DNA of 5,981 nucleotides from assembly GCA_030655675.1 (NCBI GenBank), contig JAUSPM010000016.1, positions 1 through 5,981 of the forward strand, given 5' to 3'. Under the pieces are notes generated by a model. The model made no database searches. It was not told where the DNA came from and saw only the letters and a program-made list of their open reading frames with translations. Both the position numbers and the translations under genes were made by a program. This DNA comes from Methanosarcinaceae archaeon. GTDB lineage: Archaea; Halobacteriota; Methanosarcinia; Methanosarcinales; Methanosarcinaceae. Shown here one piece after another: positions 1 to 5,964 of the stretch. Positions within the stretch are counted from its first letter, which is position 1. Every line of letters starts with the position of its first letter.

Positions 1-39
1 TAACAATTACTAGTTACCAGTTATCAATTATCAATTATT
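1..39. repeat. AT-rich heptanucleotide tandem repeat upstream of tpiA
   Basis: Five consecutive heptads occupy positions 5-11, 12-18, 19-25, 26-32 and 33-39 and all fit the consensus ARTTAYY. The third and fourth differ by only one base. Positions 1-4 look like the tail of a sixth, degenerate copy, so the array may continue beyond the left edge. It ends about 12 bases before the tpiA ribosome binding site, so it lies where a leader or core promoter would be. No function can be read from the sequence. It could be a simple replication-slippage array or the end of a longer intergenic repeat. Confidence 0.7.
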
Positions 40-51
40 TGTTTCAAAATC

Positions 52-59
52 GGAGGAGA
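52..59 (+). promoter_or_regulatory. Strong ribosome binding site of tpiA
   Basis: GGAGGAGA lies just before the tpiA start, with GGAGG at 52-56 and 8 bases between it and the ATG at 65. It matches the anti-Shine-Dalgarno end of archaeal 16S rRNA and fixes the start codon. It is the best such site in the window. Confidence 0.85.
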
Positions 60-64
60 TTAAA

Positions 65-733
65 ATGGGTTCAACATTGATCGTTCTAAATCTTAAGACA
101 TATCTTGAAGGAACAGGCGAAGGCGCAGTAAAGATCGCAAAGGCTTGTAGGGATGTTGCAGAGTCTTCAGGTGTGGATATTGGTATTGCTCCGCAGTTGG
201 CTGATATCTACCGTGTTGCATCACAGGTGAACATTCCCGTATTCTCACAGCACCTCGATGGTGTCGGTGCAGGCGGTTTCACAGGACATGCTTTCGCACG
301 ATCAATAAAAGATGCAGGTGCAATTGGCACGCTCATCAACCACTCCGAGCGCCGTTTGACACTGGCAGATATCGATGCTTCCATCACAGCCGCAAAGAAT
401 GCAGGACTCATTACCATAGTTTGTACCAACAACATCGCAACCACCGCAGCAGCAGCAGCGCTTGCACCGGATTACGTTGCAGTCGAACCGCCAGAACTCA
501 TCGGCAGCGGTATCCCTGTCTCTCAGGCAGACCCTCAAGTAGTCACAGGTTCAGTTGATGCGGTAGCAAGGATCAATCCTAATGTAAAGGTACTCTGTGG
601 TGCCGGAATATCAAAAGGCGAGGATCTAAAAGCAGCACTACAACTCGGTTCGGTAGGTGTTTTACTTGCATCAGGCATTGTTAAAGCGAAAGATCCGAAG
701 GCTGCGCTGGAAGACCTTGTGAGTTTGATATAA
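65..733 (+). CDS. tpiA: Triosephosphate isomerase, archaeal short form
   Basis: Cytosolic TIM-barrel enzyme that interconverts dihydroxyacetone phosphate and glyceraldehyde 3-phosphate in gluconeogenesis/glycolysis. The 222 residues match the compact archaeal TIMs and are shorter than the roughly 250-residue bacterial and eukaryotic enzymes. Visible active-site elements: N9 and K11 in the first strand (LNLKTY), the electrophilic H93 in the INHSERR motif (91-97), the catalytic base E141 in VAVEPPELIG, and phosphate-binding segments CGAGIS (178-183) and LLASG (200-204). The start is supported by a strong ribosome binding site and by the typical position of the N-x-K motif; the stop is TAA. The gene converges on the aromatic operon and is not co-transcribed with it. 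T-runs at 867-924 could end its transcript. The product is intact and shows nothing unusual. Confidence 0.96.
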   Translation: MGSTLIVLNLKTYLEGTGEGAVKIAKACRDVAESSGVDIGIAPQLADIYRVASQVNIPVFSQHLDGVGAGGFTGHAFARSIKDAGAIGTLINHSERRLTLADIDASITAAKNAGLITIVCTNNIATTAAAAALAPDYVAVEPPELIGSGIPVSQADPQVVTGSVDAVARINPNVKVLCGAGISKGEDLKAALQLGSVGVLLASGIVKAKDPKAALEDLVSLI

Positions 734-772
734 AACTGGTAAAATATAACTGTAAAAACATAATTATTAAAA
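732..772 (-). terminator. Oligo-U termination tract for the minus-strand aromatic operon
   Basis: Read on the minus strand, the A-runs at 732-735, 741-744, 754-758 and 769-772 become four short T tracts downstream of tyrA. Euryarchaeal intrinsic termination often depends on T-rich tracts without a required hairpin. The nearest stable hairpin is upstream at 813-825. The tract lies about 220 bases past the tyrA stop, so the 3' UTR would be long. Confidence 0.4.
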
Positions 773-812
773 CGGTTAATTGATTGGCTGGATTTTGGTC
801 CGATGCAACAAT

Positions 813-825
813 CCGCCGCAGGCGG
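813..825. other. GC-rich hairpin in the convergent spacer
   Basis: CCGCC (813-817) pairs with GGCGG (821-825) around a GCA loop. It stands out in AT-rich DNA. Outer short complements could extend the structure: ATG 803-805 with CAT 826-828, TTGGTC 795-800 with GACCAA 836-841, and GATTGG 782-787 with CCAATC 838-843. It may be part of a bidirectional terminator, an RNA 3'-end stabiliser, or a remnant of a palindromic repeat. Confidence 0.5.
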
Positions 826-843
826 CATAGTCCATGACCAATC

Positions 844-941
844 AGTACATTGTACAAAACCACATGTTTTTGGAGTGGAATTCATTCTCATTTATTTTTC
901 GTTGCATATTTTTGTATTATTTTTGTACATCAATGTGTACT
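844..941. repeat. Imperfect inverted repeat with TGTACA-type palindromic arms
   Basis: The left arm (844-859) is nearly the reverse complement of the right arm (921-941), which carries a small internal insertion. Each arm is itself palindromic: GTACA-T-TGTAC at 845-855 and GTACA-N6-TGTAC at 925-940. Exact TGTACA hexamers occur at 851-856 and 924-929, and near matches at 844-849 and 936-941. The roughly 60-bp core is AT-rich and contains the T-runs. It could be a paired operator, a small inverted-repeat element, or chance structure in AT-rich DNA. Confidence 0.5.
867..924 (+). terminator. Oligo-T termination tract for tpiA
   Basis: Four separate T5 runs lie on the plus strand at 867-871, 895-899, 909-913 and 920-924, downstream of the tpiA stop and before the convergent tyrA 3' end. 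Repeated oligo-T runs are the usual signal for factor-independent termination in euryarchaea. The GC hairpin at 813-825 lies upstream and may add to the effect. Confidence 0.5.
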
Positions 942-987
942 AATGCAACAATGGATTCGATATTCGATAGTAATGTTGGGAATACGC

Positions 988-1001
988 CGCGCTAACGCGC
1001 G
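988..1001. other. GC hairpin spanning the tyrA stop codon
   Basis: CGCGC (988-992) pairs with GCGCG (997-1001) around a 4-base loop, so the tyrA UAG (992-994) lies in the loop and at the edge of the stem. On the minus strand no T tract follows, so it is not a standard terminator for tyrA. On the plus strand it is followed by TTTTGTG, so it could act on read-through from tpiA. Confidence 0.4.
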
Positions 1002-2338
1002 TTTTGTGTCGGCATTTTTCGATTTAATCCCCTCAACTCGCATCCAAGTCCAATTAGCAATTTCTGAATATCGTCCTGCACTTTGGCAGGTATACAGTCA
1101 CCGATGATTGTAATGCGGTAGGTCACACTCAGCCTTATTGTATCAATGCCTGTGTACGTGTCAATGACACTTGCAGAGACGATCTTCTTATCATTTGTAA
1201 TCACACCAAGCAGAACGTTGGGATTGGCACCGACTGGAATAAGTACTGAAATATCTCTGTTTGAGTGCACCAATTCAGCAGTTTTCCACTCAACAAGTTC
1301 ATGATCGGATAGCAGCCGTATATTTTCTATTTTGAGTGAGATAACTTTGCCGTTCTTTGAAAGTATAACCTCTCTTGGCGTGACTTTTTCGATTACACCG
1401 ACATGTGTCACACCCGAGTATATGTGTTCAAGTCCGCGCTCTGTCCCAATTGAGTTTACAAGTTCGTCAAAGTCGTGTATTTTTGAATTGATCAGATTAT
1501 CAGAGCGGTGCAACGCCAAAGCCGTATCGCCAAAATGGACTGCAGCATCCTTCATTTTTTTGGAAAAACCGTCCACGTCATGCTGCCGGACCATGTTTGA
1601 TACGTTCATGCATTCTTCCTTGAACGCCTCATGAACTTTCAGAACTTCCGGGTTCTCCATCTGGATAAGCGCATAGAGGTATGGGTTTTGCCCCAATATC
1701 CTGCCAACGAAATCCACCATGATCTCATACACCGGGCTCATGAACCTGCGTGATTCGTTCACGTCAAAATCAAGTCGCTTGAATGTTGTTCCTATGGTTA
1801 TGTATGCAAAATGTGTAAGTCCCTGCACCACGGATACAAACCTGTCATGTTCCTTTGCATCAATGATTTCGATGTGTGCGCCGTTCTCCTCAAAAAGTGC
1901 GCGAATGATCGGTAACCATTTGTCACATCGCCCTTTAACGGGTGTCATGATAACGATCTGACCGTGCAGGCCTGGTATGGATGGTCCGAACATGGGGTGT
2001 GTTCCAATAATTTCGACACCTTCAGGTGCGTATTTCTTCATAGCTTCAACAGGCTTTGCCTTGAGGGATGTGATGTCCATAAGCAGACTACCGTCTTTCA
2101 TCTTCGGGGCAGTTTCTGCTATTACTTTTTCAGTAATGTCGATCGGTACTGACACAACTACGATGTCACTATCACTAATTGCATTCTCAAGATCGGATGC
2201 GAATTCAACACCCATGTTATCTGCTACATCAACACGGTGGCTGCTACCCCAGACCACCACTTCGTAACCATGTTCCTTGCAAAATCGGGTAAACCACTGC
2301 CCCATCTCACCTGTGCCACCGATTATCAGCATTTTCAT
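992..2338 (-). CDS. tyrA: Prephenate dehydrogenase with an extra C-terminal region
   Basis: Catalyses the NAD(P)-dependent oxidative decarboxylation of prephenate to 4-hydroxyphenylpyruvate in tyrosine synthesis. Residues 1 to about 165 form the Rossmann domain: the nucleotide-binding loop GGTGEMG (7-13), the VVVSVPI strand (60-66) and GTHPMFGP (112-119). The helical dimerisation domain (about 165-290) contains QGLTHF with H176, a good candidate for the conserved catalytic histidine. At 448 residues it is much longer than a simple TyrA (about 280-300). Residues about 310-345 look like a small beta-rich module, and about 355-440 resemble a ferredoxin-like FDX-ACB domain (see findings). It lies 5 bases after aroE. 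GGGAG at 2349-2353, inside the end of aroE, is 10 bases from the ATG and supports the start. The stop is TAG, the only one among the six genes, and it lies in a GC hairpin. Enzyme identity is secure; whether the substrate is strictly prephenate rather than arogenate cannot be seen. Confidence 0.93.
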   Translation of the reverse strand: MKMLIIGGTGEMGQWFTRFCKEHGYEVVVWGSSHRVDVADNMGVEFASDLENAISDSDIVVVSVPIDITEKVIAETAPKMKDGSLLMDITSLKAKPVEAMKKYAPEGVEIIGTHPMFGPSIPGLHGQIVIMTPVKGRCDKWLPIIRALFEENGAHIEIIDAKEHDRFVSVVQGLTHFAYITIGTTFKRLDFDVNESRRFMSPVYEIMVDFVGRILGQNPYLYALIQMENPEVLKVHEAFKEECMNVSNMVRQHDVDGFSKKMKDAAVHFGDTALALHRSDNLINSKIHDFDELVNSIGTERGLEHIYSGVTHVGVIEKVTPREVILSKNGKVISLKIENIRLLSDHELVEWKTAELVHSNRDISVLIPVGANPNVLLGVITNDKKIVSASVIDTYTGIDTIRLSVTYRITIIGDCIPAKVQDDIQKLLIGLGCELRGLNRKMPTQNAR

Positions 2339-2343
2339 GATTT

Positions 2344-3165
2344 TTATACTCCCAGTGCTTCAAGAACCGCATTTTTCATGACATCAACAGGAGGTTCCAC
2401 ATTATTCCATATTCGGAATGCTTCAGCGCCTTGATGTACAAGCATCATAACTCCATTCACGGGCACTGCACCCGCAGCCTTTGCTTCCTTGAGAAGTTGT
2501 GATTCAAGTGGGTTGTAAACGATATCGAATACCGTGAGGTTAGAATGCATATCATCCGCACTTGCAATCGTTTGATCGATGTTAGGGTGCATTCCTAAGG
2601 TTGTGGTATTTACAAGGATGTCTGTCTTAGCGATCAGGCTTTTCAGATCTGACAATCCGGTGCCATGCGCTGTACCCACACTACTTACATCACGCGCAAG
2701 ATCATGAGCGCGCTTCTCGGTGCGGTTTGCGATAGTAATGTCGGCACCGTCATTGGCAAACTGGAATCCGATCGCCCGCGCCGCGCCACCTGCACCTACA
2801 ATGAGCACTCTGGCACCCGCAACATCCACGCCCGCGTCAGCAAGCGCTCGTTTTGCACCGATGCCATCAGTATTGTATCCTCGCATGCCGTCTTTAAAAT
2901 CCACGGTATTCACTGCACCAATTCTGGCAGCCAGGGGGTCAGCATCAACGATGTTCAATGCTTCTTCCTTCAGGGGTACTGTGAGGTTCACGCCACCAAA
3001 ACCCATGGCTTTTGCACCGATGAGTGCATCACGCAGTGATTCTCGACTGACCCTGAATGCGTGGTACTCACAATCCATTCCCATGTCTGTGAATGCAGCA
3101 TTGTGCATCTTTGGTGACATGGAATGTTCTATCGGATCACCAAATACTGCGAAAACAGTCTTCAT
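2344..3165 (-). CDS. aroE: Shikimate dehydrogenase (NADP-dependent)
   Basis: Reduces 3-dehydroshikimate to shikimate with NADPH, the fourth step of this operon's pathway. The 273 residues are the normal AroE length. The substrate domain shows SMSPKMHN (15-22, S15 and S17), NLTVPLKE with the catalytic K66 (60-67), AVNT with N86, and GYNTDGIG with D100. The nucleotide domain shows GAGGAAR (124-130), the NRT motif (147-149, R148 favouring NADP), NTTTLGM (196-202), YNP (227-229) and HQG with Q255. The reading frame stays open 85 codons further upstream inside aroD, but the true start is the ATG at 3165. The family N-terminus (VFGDPIEHSMSP) begins there, GGAG at 3174-3177 sits 8 bases before it, and the ATG overlaps the aroD TGA by four bases (ATGA), a sign of translational coupling. 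Confidence 0.96.
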   Translation of the reverse strand: MKTVFAVFGDPIEHSMSPKMHNAAFTDMGMDCEYHAFRVSRESLRDALIGAKAMGFGGVNLTVPLKEEALNIVDADPLAARIGAVNTVDFKDGMRGYNTDGIGAKRALADAGVDVAGARVLIVGAGGAARAIGFQFANDGADITIANRTEKRAHDLARDVSSVGTAHGTGLSDLKSLIAKTDILVNTTTLGMHPNIDQTIASADDMHSNLTVFDIVYNPLESQLLKEAKAAGAVPVNGVMMLVHQGAEAFRIWNNVEPPVDVMKNAVLEALGV

Positions 3166-3866
3166 AAGAGCATCTCCAGAACGGTTTTCAGTTCGTCTAC
3201 ACGCAGTTGTCCTGGTGCGACCGCATCCCCGACAGAGCCGTAGGTTAGTACGGAACCGTAGCATGAGGCAATAATTCTTGAGTGTTTTCCAAGATCGCCC
3301 ATGGATATTGTACACACAGGTGATTTTGAATCTTGTGTGACCTGCAACAAATTCAAAACATCTTGCATCGATTTCGGCATTACTGCAAGTTTTGCAATAT
3401 CTGCGCCTGCATCGAAGCAATCGTCAAGTGTCTTTAGCATCAGTTCGACCGCAGGCGTTCTGTTAAAATCATGTGAAGACACTATCACGGTCTTGCCAGC
3501 GCTTTTTGCGCTCTGCACGACCCTTTCGCGCACATCTTCGCCTGCTGAAAGTTCAATATCCACTGCATCAACCAGTTCAAGAATATCAATAAGCAATGCT
3601 ATCCTGTCTTCTTCTGTATCTGACCACTTGCCGCCTTCGGATTGTAATCTATTGGTTGCAATACAAGGCAGGTTTGTTGCTGATTTAATATCATTTATCA
3701 GTTTTTTCGCATCATGTGAGGTGGTGATATTCAACAGATCGAATCTAATCTCAAGAATATCGGCCCCAAGCACTTTTGCAGACCTTGCGGTCTCGAGGGG
3801 TGTTTTGCTGATAGCAGCAACAACTGCGGCTTTTTTGTCAAGGTTGAATGTGCCGATCTTAACCAT
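3162..3866 (-). CDS. aroD: 3-Dehydroquinate dehydratase, type I
   Basis: Removes water from 3-dehydroquinate to give 3-dehydroshikimate through a Schiff-base intermediate. The 234 residues form the TIM barrel typical of type I enzymes. Key residues visible: E39 and R41 in LEIRFD, R73 with the following GG in TNRLQSEGG, the catalytic H132 in SSHDFNRTP, the Schiff-base K159 in AKLAVMP, MGDLGKHSR (189-197) with R197, and Q220 in the APGQ segment. The ATG at 3866 is 18 bases past the stop of the upstream 3-dehydroquinate synthase II. No convincing Shine-Dalgarno sequence precedes it, so translation may depend on ribosomes finishing the previous gene. Its TGA overlaps the aroE ATG. The family N-terminus (IGxFxLDKK) agrees with the chosen start. 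Confidence 0.96.
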   Translation of the reverse strand: MVKIGTFNLDKKAAVVAAISKTPLETARSAKVLGADILEIRFDLLNITTSHDAKKLINDIKSATNLPCIATNRLQSEGGKWSDTEEDRIALLIDILELVDAVDIELSAGEDVRERVVQSAKSAGKTVIVSSHDFNRTPAVELMLKTLDDCFDAGADIAKLAVMPKSMQDVLNLLQVTQDSKSPVCTISMGDLGKHSRIIASCYGSVLTYGSVGDAVAPGQLRVDELKTVLEMLL

Positions 3867-3884
3867 GGGAATCGCAAATCTATC

Positions 3885-5027
3885 TCATTTCTCAATGATC
3901 GTCTCTTCAACCTTCATACCAAAGTGCCTTGCAGTGTCTTCGAAGTGAACCATGACTTTGTCGCCTTCTTTAATATCTGCAACAGATAGCGGTTTCCCAC
4001 CTTCTGCAATCAGTTTTATGGTCTCTGCATTTTGCAATATGGTCTTGATGATCGTTCCTTCTACCTCGGCTTCAACAAGGATCAAAGGTCTTCGCTCGAT
4101 CTTAACACGTCCGACAATTCCTGTTCTCTGGTTACCATTTGAATCCACGATCGTGACCTCATCACCAGATTCAAGTTCGGAGAGGTATCTTGTCTTTTCG
4201 CCGACACGCACGTAAGCGTGTACGGCACCGGCATTTACCCTGAAAGGTCTTGCTGCAACGTATGGGCTTTCTTCGGATTCTGAATGTACAAGGAACATGC
4301 CGTTGGATTGTGAACCCACAAGCATACCCTCGCCTCTTACCATCAGGTTGCATGTATCCACACAGACACGGTCCCCCATGCCCACGGCTTGGACTTTTGT
4401 AACGGTTGCTGCTTCAAGTTTTATTCCTTCAACACCAGAACGCTCTGCAATCGCTACCGTGCGCTTGATCTGGTTCGGGTCATCTGAATCAAGAAGTACG
4501 CCGTCAGAGCCGTGTTCCATTGTTTCGAGTGCCAGTTTAGCCTCTTCAGAGGTTTTAACTCCCGAAATGATGCTGACATCCTTATCCTGCAAGTTTGCGA
4601 TAAGGTTCTCAAGCGGAATGATCTGCCAATCGGTTCCGATAGTGATAATGTAATCACATACTTTTCCGAGTTCGACTGCAAATTCCTCGTAGCCCTTGTT
4701 TCTAATTACCACATACCCTGCGACCTTTACGCCTTTTTCGACCAGTTTGGCTGCGGTCGTGATATCCAGCGAACCACTAAAGTCAGGTGGCATAGGTTTT
4801 GTACCGTCACCTTCTCCGCCTTTTCCGATAACTATGATGTCTGCACCGGACTTGTCGTCAGAGGCAAATGCCGCAACCTTGATGTCGCCAAGTTCACGTA
4901 CCTTTTTCACATCATCTGCATTGACAAGTACACATTCTGCACCCGATTCCAGTCCGGTCGTGATCCTTCCTTTACGGTCGTCCCAGTCACCTTCATCGGC
5001 TTTTATCCATACGGTTTTGTCTTTCAT
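3885..5027 (-). CDS. aroB': 3-Dehydroquinate synthase II (archaeal AroB')
   Basis: Converts 2-amino-3,7-dideoxy-D-threo-hept-6-ulosonate (ADH) to 3-dehydroquinate by NAD-dependent oxidative deamination and cyclisation, replacing bacterial AroB. The 380 residues fit the archaeal family. Recognisable blocks: the N-terminal KTVWIKAD (4-11), TDWQIIPLENLIA (132-144), DGVLLD (175-180), the well-conserved stretch from VGMGDRVCVD (215-224) through RGEGMLVGSQS (231-241) and FLVHSES (245-251), then PYVAARPFRVNAGAVHAYV (255-273), and a C-terminal RHFGMKVEETIIEK. The gene follows ADH synthase after 83 bases, its usual archaeal partner. The ATG at 5027 has only a poor ribosome binding site (GTGAT close to the start), but no other in-frame start fits the family N-terminus. 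The 83-base gap leaves room for a weak internal promoter (a TATA-like patch near 5066-5074), which I cannot confirm. Confidence 0.95.
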   Translation of the reverse strand: MKDKTVWIKADEGDWDDRKGRITTGLESGAECVLVNADDVKKVRELGDIKVAAFASDDKSGADIIVIGKGGEGDGTKPMPPDFSGSLDITTAAKLVEKGVKVAGYVVIRNKGYEEFAVELGKVCDYIITIGTDWQIIPLENLIANLQDKDVSIISGVKTSEEAKLALETMEHGSDGVLLDSDDPNQIKRTVAIAERSGVEGIKLEAATVTKVQAVGMGDRVCVDTCNLMVRGEGMLVGSQSNGMFLVHSESEESPYVAARPFRVNAGAVHAYVRVGEKTRYLSELESGDEVTIVDSNGNQRTGIVGRVKIERRPLILVEAEVEGTIIKTILQNAETIKLIAEGGKPLSVADIKEGDKVMVHFEDTARHFGMKVEETIIEK

Positions 5028-5110
5028 ATAATCACAAATTCCAAGTCAACTGATTTGATTCTTTCTATTATGTGTGATGCAGTTTGTTTAGTTGCCTGAT
5101 CGGATCTGTA
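5028..5110 (-). other. 83-base spacer inside the aromatic operon
   Basis: This is the only sizeable gap in the minus-strand gene run; the others are 18, -4 and 5 bases. It holds no ORF of note and no strong hairpin. A weak AT-rich patch (CATAATAG-like on the minus strand, about 5066-5074) is placed so that a transcript could start near 5040. Evidence for a promoter is thin, and the spacer may only be an untranslated linker. Confidence 0.35.
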
Positions 5111-5908
5111 TCATTTGAGTGCTTCAAGCGCTTCTTCGATTGACGTATTCTTGTGCACGATCTGTGTTATCGCCCTTGTCATCTTGACCGGATCGGCGTG
5201 CTGGAATACGTTTCTGCCAATGGCAACACCGCGTGCTCCGCCTTCCATGGCGCCTTGTATCATTTCAAGGAACTCCTTGTCAGTGTTTGTCTTTGGTCCA
5301 CCTGCAATGACGATTGGTACCGGGCAGCCGTTTACTACATCTCTGAACGAGTCCGGATCTCCGGTGTACACGGTCTTAACGATGTCTGAACCGAGTTCTG
5401 CACCAATCCTTGCAACGTGTGCCACAAGTTCGGGGTCGTGCGGGTTTTTGATATTCTTCCCACGCGGGTACATCATCGAGAGTAGCGGTACTCCCCATTC
5501 ATTGCACTGCTCTGCAACATATCCAAGTTTCTGGAGTTGGTCGGACTCTGTCTCCGAACCTACGTTGACATGTATGGACACTGCATCAGCACCCATTTTG
5601 ATGACTTCATCCACTGTACAGACCTGAACCTTATCATTTGGGTCCGGTCCGAGTGATGTTGATGCGCTCATGTGGACGATCAATCCTACATCGAGTCCGT
5701 ATCCTCTGTGACCGTGTGCGATCATACCTTTTTGCATGAGCACGGCATTTGCACCGCCTTGTGCTACCTTGTTAACAGTATCTGCTATGTCGATGAGTCC
5801 TTTGATGGGTCCGTCTGACATTCCGTGGTCCATTGGCATAATTACCATGTTCCTGCTGTCTCGATCCATTATTCGTTCTATCCTGATCTTCTTTCCTATT
5901 TCTGCCAT
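5111..5908 (-). CDS. aroA': 2-Amino-3,7-dideoxy-D-threo-hept-6-ulosonate synthase (AroA')
   Basis: A class I (Schiff-base, DhnA/FbaB-like) aldolase that does the first step of the archaeal shikimate route. It transfers a carbon unit from 6-deoxy-5-ketofructose 1-phosphate to L-aspartate semialdehyde to form ADH. The 265 residues form a TIM barrel. Visible residues: D27 and H28 in MPMDHG (24-29), the conserved HGHRGYG block (65-71), STSLGPDP (83-90), catalytic Y147 in MMYPRG, the Schiff-base K178 in DIVKT, and phosphate-binding segments AGGPK (202-206) and IGRNVFQ (230-236). Paralogues in this superfamily act as fructose-bisphosphate aldolases. The adjacent 3-dehydroquinate synthase II, the normal partner, makes the ADH synthase call strong. 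It appears to be the first gene of the operon; GGAG at 5919-5922, 10 bases before the ATG, supports the start. Confidence 0.93.
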   Translation of the reverse strand: MAEIGKKIRIERIMDRDSRNMVIMPMDHGMSDGPIKGLIDIADTVNKVAQGGANAVLMQKGMIAHGHRGYGLDVGLIVHMSASTSLGPDPNDKVQVCTVDEVIKMGADAVSIHVNVGSETESDQLQKLGYVAEQCNEWGVPLLSMMYPRGKNIKNPHDPELVAHVARIGAELGSDIVKTVYTGDPDSFRDVVNGCPVPIVIAGGPKTNTDKEFLEMIQGAMEGGARGVAIGRNVFQHADPVKMTRAITQIVHKNTSIEEALEALK

Positions 5909-5918
5909 TGTTATTATT

Positions 5919-5922
5919 CTCC
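5919..5922 (-). promoter_or_regulatory. Ribosome binding site of the ADH synthase gene
   Basis: GGAG on the minus strand (5922 to 5919) is followed by a 10-base A-rich spacer and the ATG at 5908-5906. It supports this start as the first of the operon. Confidence 0.65.
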
Positions 5923-5964
5923 GATTGGTTTATGGTTGTAAATGTTAGTTATTGAATAAGTTAT

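Larger units (their letters stand above)
734..991. other. Convergent intergenic region between tpiA and tyrA
   Basis: This 258-bp spacer separates the 3' ends of tpiA (plus) and tyrA (minus) and holds no convincing gene. The tpiA side is A-rich (runs at 732-735, 741-744, 754-758 and 769-772), giving a U-rich tract for minus-strand transcripts. The tyrA side is T-rich for plus-strand transcripts. Between and around these are a GC hairpin (813-825), an inverted repeat (844-941), and a 10-bp direct repeat ATGCAACAAT at 803-812 and 943-952 with an inverted GTTGCAT at 901-907. The balance of repeats suggests a bidirectional terminator region, perhaps with a decayed small repeat element in it. Confidence 0.6.

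Noticed and set aside
5..39. CRISPR-like array
   Set aside because: The units are 7 bases long and contiguous with no spacers, so this is a simple tandem repeat.
780..960. Possible tRNA or other standard structured RNA in the spacer
   Set aside because: The GC hairpin and a TTCGA-like word drew attention, but no acceptor stem, D arm and T arm can be put together and no known RNA motif is recognisable.
850..1107. Plus-strand ORF of 85 codons in the convergent spacer running into tyrA
   Set aside because: It has hydrophobic segments near its start, but the candidate ATG lies inside the palindrome with no ribosome binding site, and the second half is antisense to tyrA coding sequence.
2720..3274. 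Plus-strand ORF of 184 codons opposite aroE and the aroD end
   Set aside because: Low-complexity Ala/Pro/Ser composition, no translation signal, and antisense to clear genes.
3166..3420. An 85-codon N-terminal extension of aroE in the same frame
   Set aside because: It lies wholly within aroD, has a Cys/Arg-rich composition unlike AroE, and the family N-terminus plus a GGAG site and ATGA overlap place the start at 3165.
3301..3948. Long plus-strand ORF (215 codons) opposite aroD
   Set aside because: It is antisense to a gene with full catalytic motifs, is Ser-rich with no recognisable domain, and has no ribosome binding site. It is a codon-bias shadow.
5115..5627. Plus-strand ORF of 170 codons opposite ADH synthase
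   Set aside because: Antisense shadow, Ser/Thr/Pro-rich, and no family resemblance.
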